NCBI RefSeq assembly: GCF_026241155.1
Contig: NZ_JAPFGP010000019.1
Span: forward strand, 1 to 64,000
Direction: 5' to 3'
From: Paucibacter sp. PLA-PC-4
Lineage (GTDB): Bacteria; Pseudomonadota; Gammaproteobacteria; Burkholderiales; Burkholderiaceae_C
Length of the DNA stretch: 64,000 nucleotides
Of this stretch, positions 29,061 to 38,182 are shown piece after piece. Each line of letters begins with the position of its first letter. Position 1 is the first letter of the stretch. The position numbers and the translations under genes were made by a program. The notes beneath the pieces are model-generated. The model was not told the origin of the DNA. It saw only the letters and a list, made by a program, of their open reading frames with translations, and ran no database searches.

Positions 29061-32000
29061 AGCCCGACACCGAGGTTCCCGACACCCCGACGGTGGTGCG
29101 CTGGCACTGCGGCTGCGCCGGCTCGCTGGGGCCGGCCTGCGCCTGCGGGGACGGCTGCGGCTGTTGCAGCGGCGTGCAGGCGCTCACCCCGCGCGACACG
29201 CGCAACCCGCCCGGCCTTCCCGCGCTGGCGCGCCGCATCGGCACGCATGGCGCCTTCCTGCAGACCATGATCGCCCGGCTGTCCAGCCATGCGCTACCGG
29301 CCGCCAAGGCCGGCGAGGAGCCGACCCGCCCGCTGGCGGCGCTGCGCACCCGCGACCCGGGCGACGCGTCCATCGCGCTGCTGGACGCCTGGGCCACGGC
29401 GGCCGACGTGCTGACCTTCTACCAGGAGCGCAGCGCCAACGAGGGCTATCTGCGCACGGCCACCGAGATGCGTTCGCTGCGCGAACTCGCGCGCCTGGTG
29501 GGCTACGCGCCGCGGCCCGGCGTGGCGGCGGGCGTCTACCTGGCCTACACCATCGATGCGAACACGCCGCAGGAGATCGTCATCCCGCGCGGCTCGCGCG
29601 CCACCAGCGTGCCGGGCCAGGGCGAGCTGCCGCAGCCCTTCGAGACTTCGCAGGACCTGCGCGCCCGCGCGGCGTGGAACCAGCTGGGCCTGCGCATGAG
29701 CGTGCCGCAGCGCTGGAACACCGCCAACCCGCCCTCGGTGCTGTGGCTGGCCGGGACGCAGACGCGGCTGAAGGCCGGCGACCCTCTGCTCATCGACCCC
29801 GGGCACCTGGAAGCCAACAAGCTGCCGCCCGAGCCCTACCGCGTCATCGAGGTGGTGGCCGATGCCGCAGCCGACCGAACGGCCGTCAACCTAGAGCGCT
29901 GGGACGCCGCGCGCAACCTGCAGCGCCTGCCGCCGAAGCTGAAGGAGCTGCACGACACGGCGCCGGACGGCAAGATCGCCGCCGAGATTGTGGACGGCCT
30001 GCGGCGGCTGAACGACGGCGCCGTGCTGCCCGACCGTCGCGCCGTGGAACTGCAGCGGCTGGCAGACCTGCTGGACCAGCGCCAGCTTGACGTGCAGGCC
30101 CTGCAGGCGCCGCGGCTCAAGCCCTGGCTGCAAGCGGTGGATGCCGCGGTGCGCGAGCACAAGGCTGGCGCGGTGGCGGCCAAGGGTGAGCTGGCCGACC
30201 GGATCGACCAACTGGCCCTGCCGCCCACCACGCCGCGTGCCGATGCGCTGCAGCTGCCGCGCGACCTGGCGTCCAGCTTCCGCAGCACGTCGGACGCCAG
30301 CCTGAAGCTGCTCGGCGCCGCCGCGCCCGGGCTGGCGGACAGCCTGGCGCCGGCCATCGCCGGCTACACCCGTGCAGCGCCCGAGCAGCCGCTGCGCGTG
30401 TGGGCGCTGCGCCGCACCGCGGGGCTGTTCGGCCGTGCGTTCCCGAAGCGCACGAGCTCGGTGTTCAGTCAGCAGGAGATCCCGGGAGGCATGGCCAACA
30501 GCAGCGTCACCGAAGAACTGGGCGAATGGCCTATCTTCAGCGGCGTCATCGAGGCCGGCAACGGCAACGTGCGGCTGGCGGGCCGCGAGCAGCCTGACAC
30601 CCTCTACCTCGACACGGCGGTGGACGGCGTGGCGCCCGGCGGCTGGGTCTTCCTCGACGCCAGCGCGCGCACGCCCTACCGTGACGACGAGACGCTGATC
30701 GCGCCCGTTCGGCCACTGCTGGTCGCGCGGCTGCAGGAGGTCCTGCCCAAGGTGGCGCGCGCCGACTACGGCACCAGCGCCGACACGCTCGGGCTGCGGC
30801 TGGCCAGCGACGCGGGGCCGCAGCCGTGGTTCCGCGTCACGCTGAAGGATGACGGCGAGTTCGAGAAGCGCAACCGGCAAGCCGTGTGGGACCGCGACTT
30901 CGAGCTCATCCGCCGCAGCGTGGTCTACCTGCAGAGCGAGCTGTTGCCGCTGGCCGAGGCGCCACTGACCGAGCCGCTGTGTGGCGGCGATGGCAGCGAC
31001 GCCATCGAGCTGAGCCGCTTTGCCGCCGGGCTGGAGCCGGGGCGGCTGGTCATCGTCAGCGGCGAGCGGGCCGACATCGACGACACCCGCGGCGTGTTCA
31101 CCAGCGAGGTGGCCATGCTGACTGCGGTGGTGCACGACGTGCGCGCCGGCACGGCGCGCGGCGGCCCGTGGACCCAGGTGCAGGCGGCGGTCGACGCTCA
31201 GGGCGACGTGGACGGCGGCGACCTGCCGGCCCCTTTGCCCAAGCAGCCCGGCGACAGCCTGCACACCTTCGTCCGGCTGGACCGGCCGCTGTCCTACTGC
31301 TACCGGCGCGAGACGGTCATCATCCTCGGCAACGTGGTGGCCGCCACGCATGGCGAGACCCGCCGCGAGCCGCTGGGCGCCGGCGACGCGGCGCGGCCGC
31401 TGCAGCGTTTCGACCTGAAGCAGGCGCCGCTGACCTGGCTGGCCGCGCCCACCGCGGCCGGTGCAGCCAGCACGCTGGAGGTGTTCGTCAACGATGTTCG
31501 CTGGCACGAGGTGCCCGACTTCGTCGACCGCGGGCCTACCGAGCGTGTCTACACGACGCGGAGCGACGAGCAGGGCCGCACGACGGTGCAGTTCGGCAAC
31601 GGGCAGGAGGGCGCGCGGCTGCCCACGGGGCTGGACAACGTGGCCGCCGTCTATCGCAGCGGCATCGGGCGGCCCGGCAACGTGCCCGGCGGCAGCATCA
31701 CGCAGCTGGCCACGCGGCCGCTGGGCGTGAAGGAGGTGCGCAACCCGCTGCCGTCCACCGGCGGTGCCGACGCCGAGGACGAGAGCACGCTACGCGGCAA
31801 CGTGCCGCTGGCGGTGAAGTCGCTGGACCGCCTGGTGTCCACCGTCGACCATGCCGACTTCGCGCGCGGCTTCGCCGGCATCGCCAAGGCCGACGCCATC
31901 GAGCTGAGCGACGGCCGCCGCAGCCTGGTGCATGTGACTGTGGCCGGGATGGACGACGCGCCGCTGGTGGCCGACACCGACCTGCTGGTCAACCTGCGTC

Positions 32001-32482
32001 GCGCCATGCGCGCGCTGGGCGACCCCTACCAGCCGGTTCAGATCGCGCCGCGCGAGCTGCGGCTGCTGATCGTCGACGCGCGGCTGCAGATCCATCCCGA
32101 CCACGTCTGGGAAGTGGTGGCGCAGGCTGTCCGCGCGGCGCTGCTGGCCGCCTTCGGCTTCCGCCGCCGCGCGCTGGCGCAGGGCGTCTCGATGAGCGAG
32201 GTGGTGGCCGTGATGCAAGGCGTGACGGGCATGGTGATGGTGGACCTGGAGGCCTTTGGCGCCATCGACACGGTGGTGGCTGACGGCAGCTGGCGGCGCC
32301 TGCGCACGCCGCCCGAGCTGGCCAAGGCCGTGCAGGGGGTGGTGAAGCTGGGCGTGGCGCCGGCGGTACAGGCGGCCCGCGCGCGCCGTGACGCTGGCGG
32401 CGGCATCCTGCCCGCGCAACTGGTGCTGCTGTCCGCCGCGGTGTCGGACACGCTGGTGCTCAATCAGATCGCAGGGGACTGA
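29057..32482 (+). CDS. Very large baseplate assembly protein (Afp12/gpJ-like)
   Basis: 1141 residues. It opens with a Cys-rich patch (CGCAGSLGPACACGDGCGCC, about 16-35) of unknown purpose. The gpJ-like N-terminal block is ALLDAWATAADVLTFYQERSANEGYLRTATEMRSLRELARLVGYAPRPGVAAG. The C-terminal block repeats the family pattern VQFGNGQEGARLPTGLDNVAAVYRSGIGRPGNV, LDRLVSTVDHADFARGFAGIAKA and FRRRALAQGVSMSEVVAVMQ. A central ~350-residue insertion carries coiled-coil and beta segments. Paralogue of the preceding gene; the pair is usual in eCIS loci. Confidence 0.88.
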   Translation: MKPDTEVPDTPTVVRWHCGCAGSLGPACACGDGCGCCSGVQALTPRDTRNPPGLPALARRIGTHGAFLQTMIARLSSHALPAAKAGEEPTRPLAALRTRDPGDASIALLDAWATAADVLTFYQERSANEGYLRTATEMRSLRELARLVGYAPRPGVAAGVYLAYTIDANTPQEIVIPRGSRATSVPGQGELPQPFETSQDLRARAAWNQLGLRMSVPQRWNTANPPSVLWLAGTQTRLKAGDPLLIDPGHLEANKLPPEPYRVIEVVADAAADRTAVNLERWDAARNLQRLPPKLKELHDTAPDGKIAAEIVDGLRRLNDGAVLPDRRAVELQRLADLLDQRQLDVQALQAPRLKPWLQAVDAAVREHKAGAVAAKGELADRIDQLALPPTTPRADALQLPRDLASSFRSTSDASLKLLGAAAPGLADSLAPAIAGYTRAAPEQPLRVWALRRTAGLFGRAFPKRTSSVFSQQEIPGGMANSSVTEELGEWPIFSGVIEAGNGNVRLAGREQPDTLYLDTAVDGVAPGGWVFLDASARTPYRDDETLIAPVRPLLVARLQEVLPKVARADYGTSADTLGLRLASDAGPQPWFRVTLKDDGEFEKRNRQAVWDRDFELIRRSVVYLQSELLPLAEAPLTEPLCGGDGSDAIELSRFAAGLEPGRLVIVSGERADIDDTRGVFTSEVAMLTAVVHDVRAGTARGGPWTQVQAAVDAQGDVDGGDLPAPLPKQPGDSLHTFVRLDRPLSYCYRRETVIILGNVVAATHGETRREPLGAGDAARPLQRFDLKQAPLTWLAAPTAAGAASTLEVFVNDVRWHEVPDFVDRGPTERVYTTRSDEQGRTTVQFGNGQEGARLPTGLDNVAAVYRSGIGRPGNVPGGSITQLATRPLGVKEVRNPLPSTGGADAEDESTLRGNVPLAVKSLDRLVSTVDHADFARGFAGIAKADAIELSDGRRSLVHVTVAGMDDAPLVADTDLLVNLRRAMRALGDPYQPVQIAPRELRLLIVDARLQIHPDHVWEVVAQAVRAALLAAFGFRRRALAQGVSMSEVVAVMQGVTGMVMVDLEAFGAIDTVVADGSWRRLRTPPELAKAVQGVVKLGVAPAVQAARARRDAGGGILPAQLVLLSAAVSDTLVLNQIAGD

Positions 32483-32483
32483 C

Positions 32484-34772
32484 ATGACCGACCGGCTCTA
32501 CGAACTGCTGCCCACGCTCTACCGCGTGCGCGACGCCGCGCAGGGCGAGCCGCTGCGTGCGCTGATGCAGGTGATCGGCGAACAGGCCCAGCTGTTGGAG
32601 GACGACCTGCGGCAGGCCTACGACAACTGGTTCATCGAGACCTGCGAGCCCTGGGTGGTGCCCTACATCGCCGACTTGCTGGGCCACACGCCGGTGCAGG
32701 ACGCCGCCGTCGCCGACGGCGACACCTCGGCCGACCTGGCGCTGAGCGCCGTGCTCGCGCCGCGCCGCGAGGTGGCCAACACGCTGCGCTACCGCCGCCG
32801 CAAGGGGGCGCTGGCACTGCTGGAGCTGCTGGCGGCGGACGTGGCCGGCTGGCCGGCGCGGGCGGTGGAGTACGCGCCGCTGCTGCGGCAGACGGCGTCG
32901 CTGCGGCTGCTGCGCGCCGGCCGCGGCCGGCTCGTCGACCTGCGCTGCACCGAGGCGCTTGAGATGCTGGGCACGCCGCTGGACGCGCTGGCCCACGGGC
33001 CCGACCTGCGCCGCCTCGAATCGGCGCGTGGCCGCGGCCTGCATGGCGGCGCCAAGGTGGCGCTGCATGTGTGGCGGCTGCAGGCGCAGCCCATCACCCG
33101 CGCGCCCGCAGCCTGCCGAGAGGACGTGGGCCCGCACTGCTTCACCTTCAGTGCGCTGGGCAACGATGCGCCGCTGTTCAACCGACCGCTGCCGCCCGGC
33201 TGCGACGGGGCCGACCCGGGCGACACCGGCCTGCCGGTGGCCCTCACCCGCGCGAGGCTGGCCGCGCCGCGGGCGCCGGGCGAGCGCCTGGCCGCGGCTG
33301 ACGAGCGCTGGTACGGCGTGGCCCGCGACGCCGACGGCCGCGAGCATGCGCAGAGCCTGGCCATCTGGGCGCCGGGCTGGCCACCAACCGCGCGTGACAA
33401 GGCCGCAGCCGCCGTCGGCGCGGACGACGACAAGCTGCTGCCCATCCCGGCGCACCGCATCCTCGTGGCCGACCTGTCCGGCTGGGCCTACCAGCCGCCG
33501 CGCGACCACGTGCTGGTCGACCCGGTGCGCGGCCGGCTGATGTTCCCCCCGCGGCAGATGCCGCGCCGGCAGGTGGTGGTGAGCTACCACCAGGGCGTGG
33601 TAGCCGAGCTGGGCGGCGGCGAGTACACGCGCGTGCTGCAGCAGCAAGACGGGGCAAAGGTCATCCGCGTCACGGGCACGGCGGCGCTGCGCGACGCGCT
33701 CAAGCGCTGGCAGCGCGAGGACGACGGCCAGGGCCTGCCCATCGCACCGGCCGACCAGCCGGCGCACGCCGTCATCGAGCTGGGCGACTCGGGCGTCTAT
33801 GTGCTGCCGGTGGCCATCTGGCTGGCGCCCGGCCACACGCTGCAGATCCGCGCCGCCCAGCGCACGCGGCCGGTGCTGCGGCTGCTGGACTGGCAGGTCG
33901 ACCGCTCCGACAACCTGCTCGTCAGCGGCGGGGAGGGCAGCCGCTTCACGCTGGACGGCGTGCTCGTCACCGGCCGCGGGCTGCAGATCGAGGGCGCCAT
34001 CGCGTCGGTCACGCTGCGCCACGCGACGCTGGTGCCCGGCTGGTCGCTGGATGGCGACTGCTGCCCCTGCCGCCCGTCCGAGCCCAGCATCGAGGTCATC
34101 GACAGCGGCGCCTGCCTCGTCATCGCGCGCAGCATCGTCGGCTCCATCCAGGTCAACAACGACGAGCGCCGCACCGACCCGCTGCCGCTGCGCATCACCG
34201 ACAGCATCGTCGACGCCACCTGCGACCACGGCGGCGACAGTGCTTGCGAGGCCATCGGCGCGGCCGGGTCTCGCAGCGCCTTCGTCACGCTGCACGTCGA
34301 GCGCAGCACCGTCATCGGCCGTACCATGGTGCATGCCATCGAGCGGGCGCAGGACACGATCTTCACCGGCTGCGTGAGCGTGGCGCGGCGGCAGTTGGGC
34401 TGCCTGCGCTTCAGCTACGTGCCGGCCGGCTCGCGCACGCCGCGCCGCTACCTGTGCCAGCCCGACGGCGTGCTGGCCGCCGCGCAGCGCGAGGGCGAGG
34501 AGAGCGGCGCGAATGCCGCGGCCATTGCCGAGCAGCAGCGCGCGGAACGGCTGCGGGTGCGCCCGCGCTTCGATTCAAACCGCTACGGGCAGCCGGCGTA
34601 TGCGCGCCTGGCTGCCGGCAACGCGCCCGAGATCCTGCGCGGCGCCGGTGACGAATCGGAAATGGGCGCCTACCAGCACCTGCACCAACCCCAGCGTCTG
34701 GCCAGCCTGGCCACGCGGCTGGAGGAATTCACGCCCACGGCCAGCGACGCCAGCGTCGTCTTCGCCGACTGA
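32484..34772 (+). CDS. Phage tail protein I-like eCIS protein with beta-helix region
   Basis: 762 residues. The N-terminus matches tail protein P2 I: LYELLPTLYRVRDAAQGEPLRALMQVIGEQAQLLEDDLRQAYDNWFIETCEPWVVPYIADLLG, which connects the wedge to fibres. Residues about 485-635 contain right-handed beta-helix-like rungs (FTLDGVLVTGRGLQIEGA, SVTLRHATLVPGW, LVIARSIVGSIQVNN, LRITDSIVDATC), suggesting a fibre-like or adhesive element. No separate tail-fibre gene is seen, so this protein may serve the receptor-binding role. The ATG at 32484 starts one base after the previous stop. Confidence 0.82.
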   Translation: MTDRLYELLPTLYRVRDAAQGEPLRALMQVIGEQAQLLEDDLRQAYDNWFIETCEPWVVPYIADLLGHTPVQDAAVADGDTSADLALSAVLAPRREVANTLRYRRRKGALALLELLAADVAGWPARAVEYAPLLRQTASLRLLRAGRGRLVDLRCTEALEMLGTPLDALAHGPDLRRLESARGRGLHGGAKVALHVWRLQAQPITRAPAACREDVGPHCFTFSALGNDAPLFNRPLPPGCDGADPGDTGLPVALTRARLAAPRAPGERLAAADERWYGVARDADGREHAQSLAIWAPGWPPTARDKAAAAVGADDDKLLPIPAHRILVADLSGWAYQPPRDHVLVDPVRGRLMFPPRQMPRRQVVVSYHQGVVAELGGGEYTRVLQQQDGAKVIRVTGTAALRDALKRWQREDDGQGLPIAPADQPAHAVIELGDSGVYVLPVAIWLAPGHTLQIRAAQRTRPVLRLLDWQVDRSDNLLVSGGEGSRFTLDGVLVTGRGLQIEGAIASVTLRHATLVPGWSLDGDCCPCRPSEPSIEVIDSGACLVIARSIVGSIQVNNDERRTDPLPLRITDSIVDATCDHGGDSACEAIGAAGSRSAFVTLHVERSTVIGRTMVHAIERAQDTIFTGCVSVARRQLGCLRFSYVPAGSRTPRRYLCQPDGVLAAAQREGEESGANAAAIAEQQRAERLRVRPRFDSNRYGQPAYARLAAGNAPEILRGAGDESEMGAYQHLHQPQRLASLATRLEEFTPTASDASVVFAD

Positions 34773-34793
34773 GGCCATCTCTAGGAGAATACC

Positions 34794-36260
34794 ATGCAAG
34801 GCGATTTTTCCCGCGACAGTTTTGACCCGCTGCGCCGCTACAGCCGCGTGCTTCAGCAACAGGGCCGGGTGGAGCTGGATGCAGACGGCAACGAGCGACA
34901 GGCCATCCAGCTGCACCTTCTGCGCCAGCTGGCGGCGGACCTGATCGGGCCGTCCGGCGGACCGGGCGACGGCTTTGCCATCGGTGATCGATTGAACGGC
35001 AAGCCCATGCTCTTCAACTTTGCTGTCTCACCCGGCCACTACTACGTCAACGGGTGGCTGTGCGAGAACGACGGCGTGGCGATCTACAACTCGGACGCCC
35101 CGGCGCCCGCCGAGCCGGCGCCCGCCCGGCAGCACCAGGTGGCCGTCAAGGTGCCGCCGCTGGAGGCGGGCAACACCTACCTGGTGGTGCTGGACGTCTG
35201 GGAGCGCCACGTCAGCGCGGCGGAGGCCGACGGTGCCGCATCCGCCCGCCTGCCAGGCGCGCTGCGCGAAGTGGCCCTGGGCGGCCCCGACACCGCCAGC
35301 CGTGCCCAGGTGGTCTGGCAGGTGCGTGTGAGCAACGGGGCCGTCGCCAACGGCAAGCCGCTGGCGTTGCCGGCCGAGCCCTACACCGCTGCGGCTTGGC
35401 GCAAATGGTTTGCGGACGTCTGGCCGGCCTGGCTGGCGCTGTGGTCGCCCGAACAACGCGGGCGCCTGATGGCCCGCGCGGCCGACCCCAGCGAGGCGGA
35501 AGCCGGCAGCCCCTGCGTGGTGGCGCCGCAGTCGCACTACCGCGGCGTGGAGAACCAGCTCTACCGGGTGCAGGTGCACCGCAGCGGGCGCGCGGGCGAG
35601 CTGCCGGCGCCGACCTTCGTCTGGTCACGCGAGAACGGCAGTGTGGTCTACGCCATCTCTCGCATCGCCGGCAAGCAGGTCAAGCTGGCCGATGGCTGGC
35701 GTGACACGCGCGTCGCGCTGTCGGTGGGCGACTGGGTGGAACTGCTGGACGAAGGCCTGTCGCTGAACGGCTCACCCGGGCGCCTGCACCGCGTGACCGA
35801 GGTCGACATCGACACCAGCACGGTGACGCTGGACGCCACCCCCGCCATCACGACCGACGACCCCGCCAGCCACCCCGTGCTGGTCCGCTGGGACCACGGC
35901 GGCCGGCGGCCGCTGGCGGCCAACACCGCCAAGCCGTCGGACGACGGCGGGCTGGAGATCGACGAAGGCCGTTGGCTGGGGCTGGAAGACGGCGTGCAGG
36001 TGTGGTTCGAGCCCCCCGAGGCCAAGGGCGACGTCACGCAATACCGGGCGGGCGACTACTGGCTGCTGCCGGCCCGCGTGGCGGTGGGCGATGTGCTGTG
36101 GCCACGTGATGCGCAGGGCGCGCCGCTGCCGCAGCCCCCGCGCGGCGTGGCCCACCAATATGCGCCGCTGGGCGTGGTGAAGGTTGCGGCCGATGGCGTC
36201 GTGACCGTGGCGGCGGGCGAAGCACCGCGACGGCAGTTCAGGCATCTGGTAGATCTTTGA
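34794..36260 (+). CDS. DUF6519 protein, last gene of the eCIS operon
   Basis: 488 residues. The N-terminus MQGDFSRDSFDPLRRYSRVLQQQGRVELDADGNE is the hallmark of the DUF6519 family found at the end of eCIS loci. The rest is beta-rich (VSPGHYYVNGWLCENDG, TYLVVLDVWERHVS, VENQLYRVQVHRSG, TFVWSRENGSVVYAISRI). An outer baseplate or surface role is likely, but function is not established. A consensus ribosome site TAGGAG (34782-34787) lies 6 bases before the ATG. Confidence 0.85.
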   Translation: MQGDFSRDSFDPLRRYSRVLQQQGRVELDADGNERQAIQLHLLRQLAADLIGPSGGPGDGFAIGDRLNGKPMLFNFAVSPGHYYVNGWLCENDGVAIYNSDAPAPAEPAPARQHQVAVKVPPLEAGNTYLVVLDVWERHVSAAEADGAASARLPGALREVALGGPDTASRAQVVWQVRVSNGAVANGKPLALPAEPYTAAAWRKWFADVWPAWLALWSPEQRGRLMARAADPSEAEAGSPCVVAPQSHYRGVENQLYRVQVHRSGRAGELPAPTFVWSRENGSVVYAISRIAGKQVKLADGWRDTRVALSVGDWVELLDEGLSLNGSPGRLHRVTEVDIDTSTVTLDATPAITTDDPASHPVLVRWDHGGRRPLAANTAKPSDDGGLEIDEGRWLGLEDGVQVWFEPPEAKGDVTQYRAGDYWLLPARVAVGDVLWPRDAQGAPLPQPPRGVAHQYAPLGVVKVAADGVVTVAAGEAPRRQFRHLVDL

Positions 36261-36504
36261 GCCTTGAACGACAGCTTGCGGGCATCGAGCTCGAGGACGT
36301 GAATGGCAGCTCTCGCTGGCGGAGCCGCCCTTCATGCTGGCTTCAGGGGCCCAGAAGAGGATGTCTATTCAGGACGGATCCAGGCCGAATCGGCCGGCAA
36401 TGTCGCTTCGACGAACTCTGTTTGGATCGACTTTCCGAGGGGTTCTGACTTCAGTATTCCCGACGGACTTCGCAGTTCAACGTCAATGTAGACACATCAA
36501 GAAC
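36261..36504. other. Short spacer after the eCIS operon
   Basis: No supported gene. One plus-strand frame (36303-36491) reads GRIQAESAGNVASTNSVWIDFPRGSDFSI, which looks protein-like and may be a decayed fragment, but it lacks a start context and relatives I can name. Confidence 0.3.
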
Positions 36505-36747
36505 TTACGAGCGTGGCTCTCGACGGACCTTATTTGTTGGAATCAGCTGATTGCTGATGAAGCGTGCAGCCAGCTCGAATGCGCCGCATGCAATGACCAG
36601 CATGCTGCCGAACAACACGAAGTCGGCAAGATCCCAGTTCACCTCGCCGCCGAACGGCATGGCCAATCTGGGCGCCGCGGGAACCAGCAAGGCGCCGCTG
36701 CACAGAGCAAAACGCCAGCGCGGTGCTCGACAGTGGCAATGGGTGAT
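36505..36747 (-). pseudogene. Small two-span membrane protein, start lost
   Basis: The frame contains a hydrophobic segment (RWRFALCSGALLVPAAPRLAM) and a second one with FGGEVNWDLADFVLFGSMLV followed by ACGAFELAARF. This pattern is common in small bacterial membrane proteins of about 80-100 residues. Read upstream, the frame is open to a possible AAGGAG site, but the expected start codon reads ATC (36745-36747); the first ATG (36658-36660) would cut the first span away. So the gene has either lost its start codon or uses TTG at 36688-36690. Confidence 0.45.
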
Positions 36748-37042
36748 CTTCGTCTTCTCCTTGAAGTTGGCTCAGAGTGTCGACGAACTCGGCAAGGCAC
36801 GTGAGCGGCCTAGGTGAAGCGACGGTGAAGTCGACTGCCAGCCCACAGCGACGGGCAAGGGCAGCCAAAGGCAACCAGAAGACGCTGCAGACCCCAGCGT
36901 CTGGCCGGACCAGCGCCTGCCAGGACGGATCGGCTGGCAGATTCTGCAGTCTGTCGCAGCGCGCTGGAGTCAGGGGTGGCGGACTTCGATACTGACCCCA
37001 TCGACACAGCAATCCGCTGTGCCGCACGCAACAGGACCCAAC

Positions 37043-37276
37043 ATGAACTTCAATCTGATCCGCAGCGTCGCTGCCCTCGCCCTTGCCACCGCAACCCCAT
37101 TGCTGGCCCATGCAGCACCGCAAAAGATCGAACAGTTGCCGCGAGTCGTGATCACCGGCAAGTCTCAGCCAGCCCTGCACAAGCTTGTTCAGCTGCCGCG
37201 CGTGGTCATCGAAGGCCGCAGCCTGAGAGCAATGGCATTGAACACGACGACCAAGCCGGTCACCCGCCGCGCCTGA
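37043..37276 (+). CDS. Small secreted protein with repeated LPRVVI motif
   Basis: 77 residues. Residues 1-24 form a signal peptide (MNFNLIRSVAALALATATPLLAHA). The mature part contains the motif twice: QLPRVVITGKS and QLPRVVIEGRS, 22 residues apart. Short periplasmic proteins of this kind occur in Burkholderiales; I know no function. The ATG at 37043 is chosen because the signal peptide begins there. Confidence 0.65.
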   Translation: MNFNLIRSVAALALATATPLLAHAAPQKIEQLPRVVITGKSQPALHKLVQLPRVVIEGRSLRAMALNTTTKPVTRRA

Positions 37277-37397
37277 GGCAGACATGGGTTTGAACAGCTG
37301 TTCCAAGCGAGCCAAGGCTCAGCCGCAGCGACCGCTGTGACTGCGCCTTGGCTTTGATGACCAGCGCCACGCCGTCAGACGGCGTGATCGAGCGAAT

Positions 37398-38048
37398 TCA
37401 ACTCGCTGCCGATTGAGCCGCTGGACTTGCTGCCTTGGCTTGACGGCGCTTCGGCGTAGCAGACTTCTTTACCGCGGCCTTCTTGACGGCAGACTTCTTG
37501 ACGGCGGCCTTCTCTACGGCCGCTTTCCTCACAGCGACTTTCTTTGCAGCGACTCTTTTTGCAGCGACCTTCTTCGCTGGGCCCACCTTCTTCTTGGCAG
37601 CAGCCGCTGGAGACTTTTCCGCAGCGGCGGTGACTGGCTTGCGCGCCGGGCCAGCCTTTTTCGTCGAGGGCTCTTTCGTCGATGGCTTCTCGCTTGCCGC
37701 CTTCTTGGCAGCCGCCGCTTTGGCGGGTTTGCCGATCAAAAAGTCCTCAAGCGCCTTACCGGCATCCAGGGCTTGCCGGACCCAGTCCGGCCGCTTGCCC
37801 ATGCCACCCCAGGTATTGCCAGCGCCATCGGCAAACTTCGGCGACTTCGCCTTGCCCTGGGTGTTGGCTCTCGTCTTCTTGCCTGCAGGCTTGCGGCCGG
37901 CGGGCGTCGCGCCGAAGAGATGCTCGGGCGTCAGGCCGTAATCAGCGATCTCCTTTCTGATCCGGTCAACGACTTCCGTTTGTATGGCCGCAGCCTCTTT
38001 CTGCAGGCGTTCGATCTGATCCAAAATTCGAGAGAAGGGTTTCGCCAT
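37398..38048 (-). CDS. H-NS family protein with histone-H1-like tail
   Basis: 216 residues. A short coiled coil (about 8-36) precedes the H-NS DNA-binding core KFADGAGNTWGGMGKRPDWV (71-90), which carries the AGNTW-G-G-RP variant of the H-NS hook. From about 105 to the end it is a lysine/alanine tail (KKVAAKRVAAKKVAVRKAA, then AVKK repeats) like histone H1 or AlgP. It should bind DNA as a nucleoid protein or silencer of AT-rich DNA. The tail makes it about twice the usual H-NS length. The ATG at 38046-38048 begins the canonical N-terminus. Confidence 0.85.
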   Translation of the reverse strand: MAKPFSRILDQIERLQKEAAAIQTEVVDRIRKEIADYGLTPEHLFGATPAGRKPAGKKTRANTQGKAKSPKFADGAGNTWGGMGKRPDWVRQALDAGKALEDFLIGKPAKAAAAKKAASEKPSTKEPSTKKAGPARKPVTAAAEKSPAAAAKKKVGPAKKVAAKRVAAKKVAVRKAAVEKAAVKKSAVKKAAVKKSATPKRRQAKAASPAAQSAAS

Positions 38049-38182
38049 CGTGTGCGCTCCTGCATCAGTGATGTTGACCAGCAACCCAACATTGCCAGTA
38101 CCGCACGATAGCACCCGAAGGGCGTATTCATGAAGGTCGCCTGACGATGTGACCGGCAACGCGCTCAGGGCAGGAATAGCGT

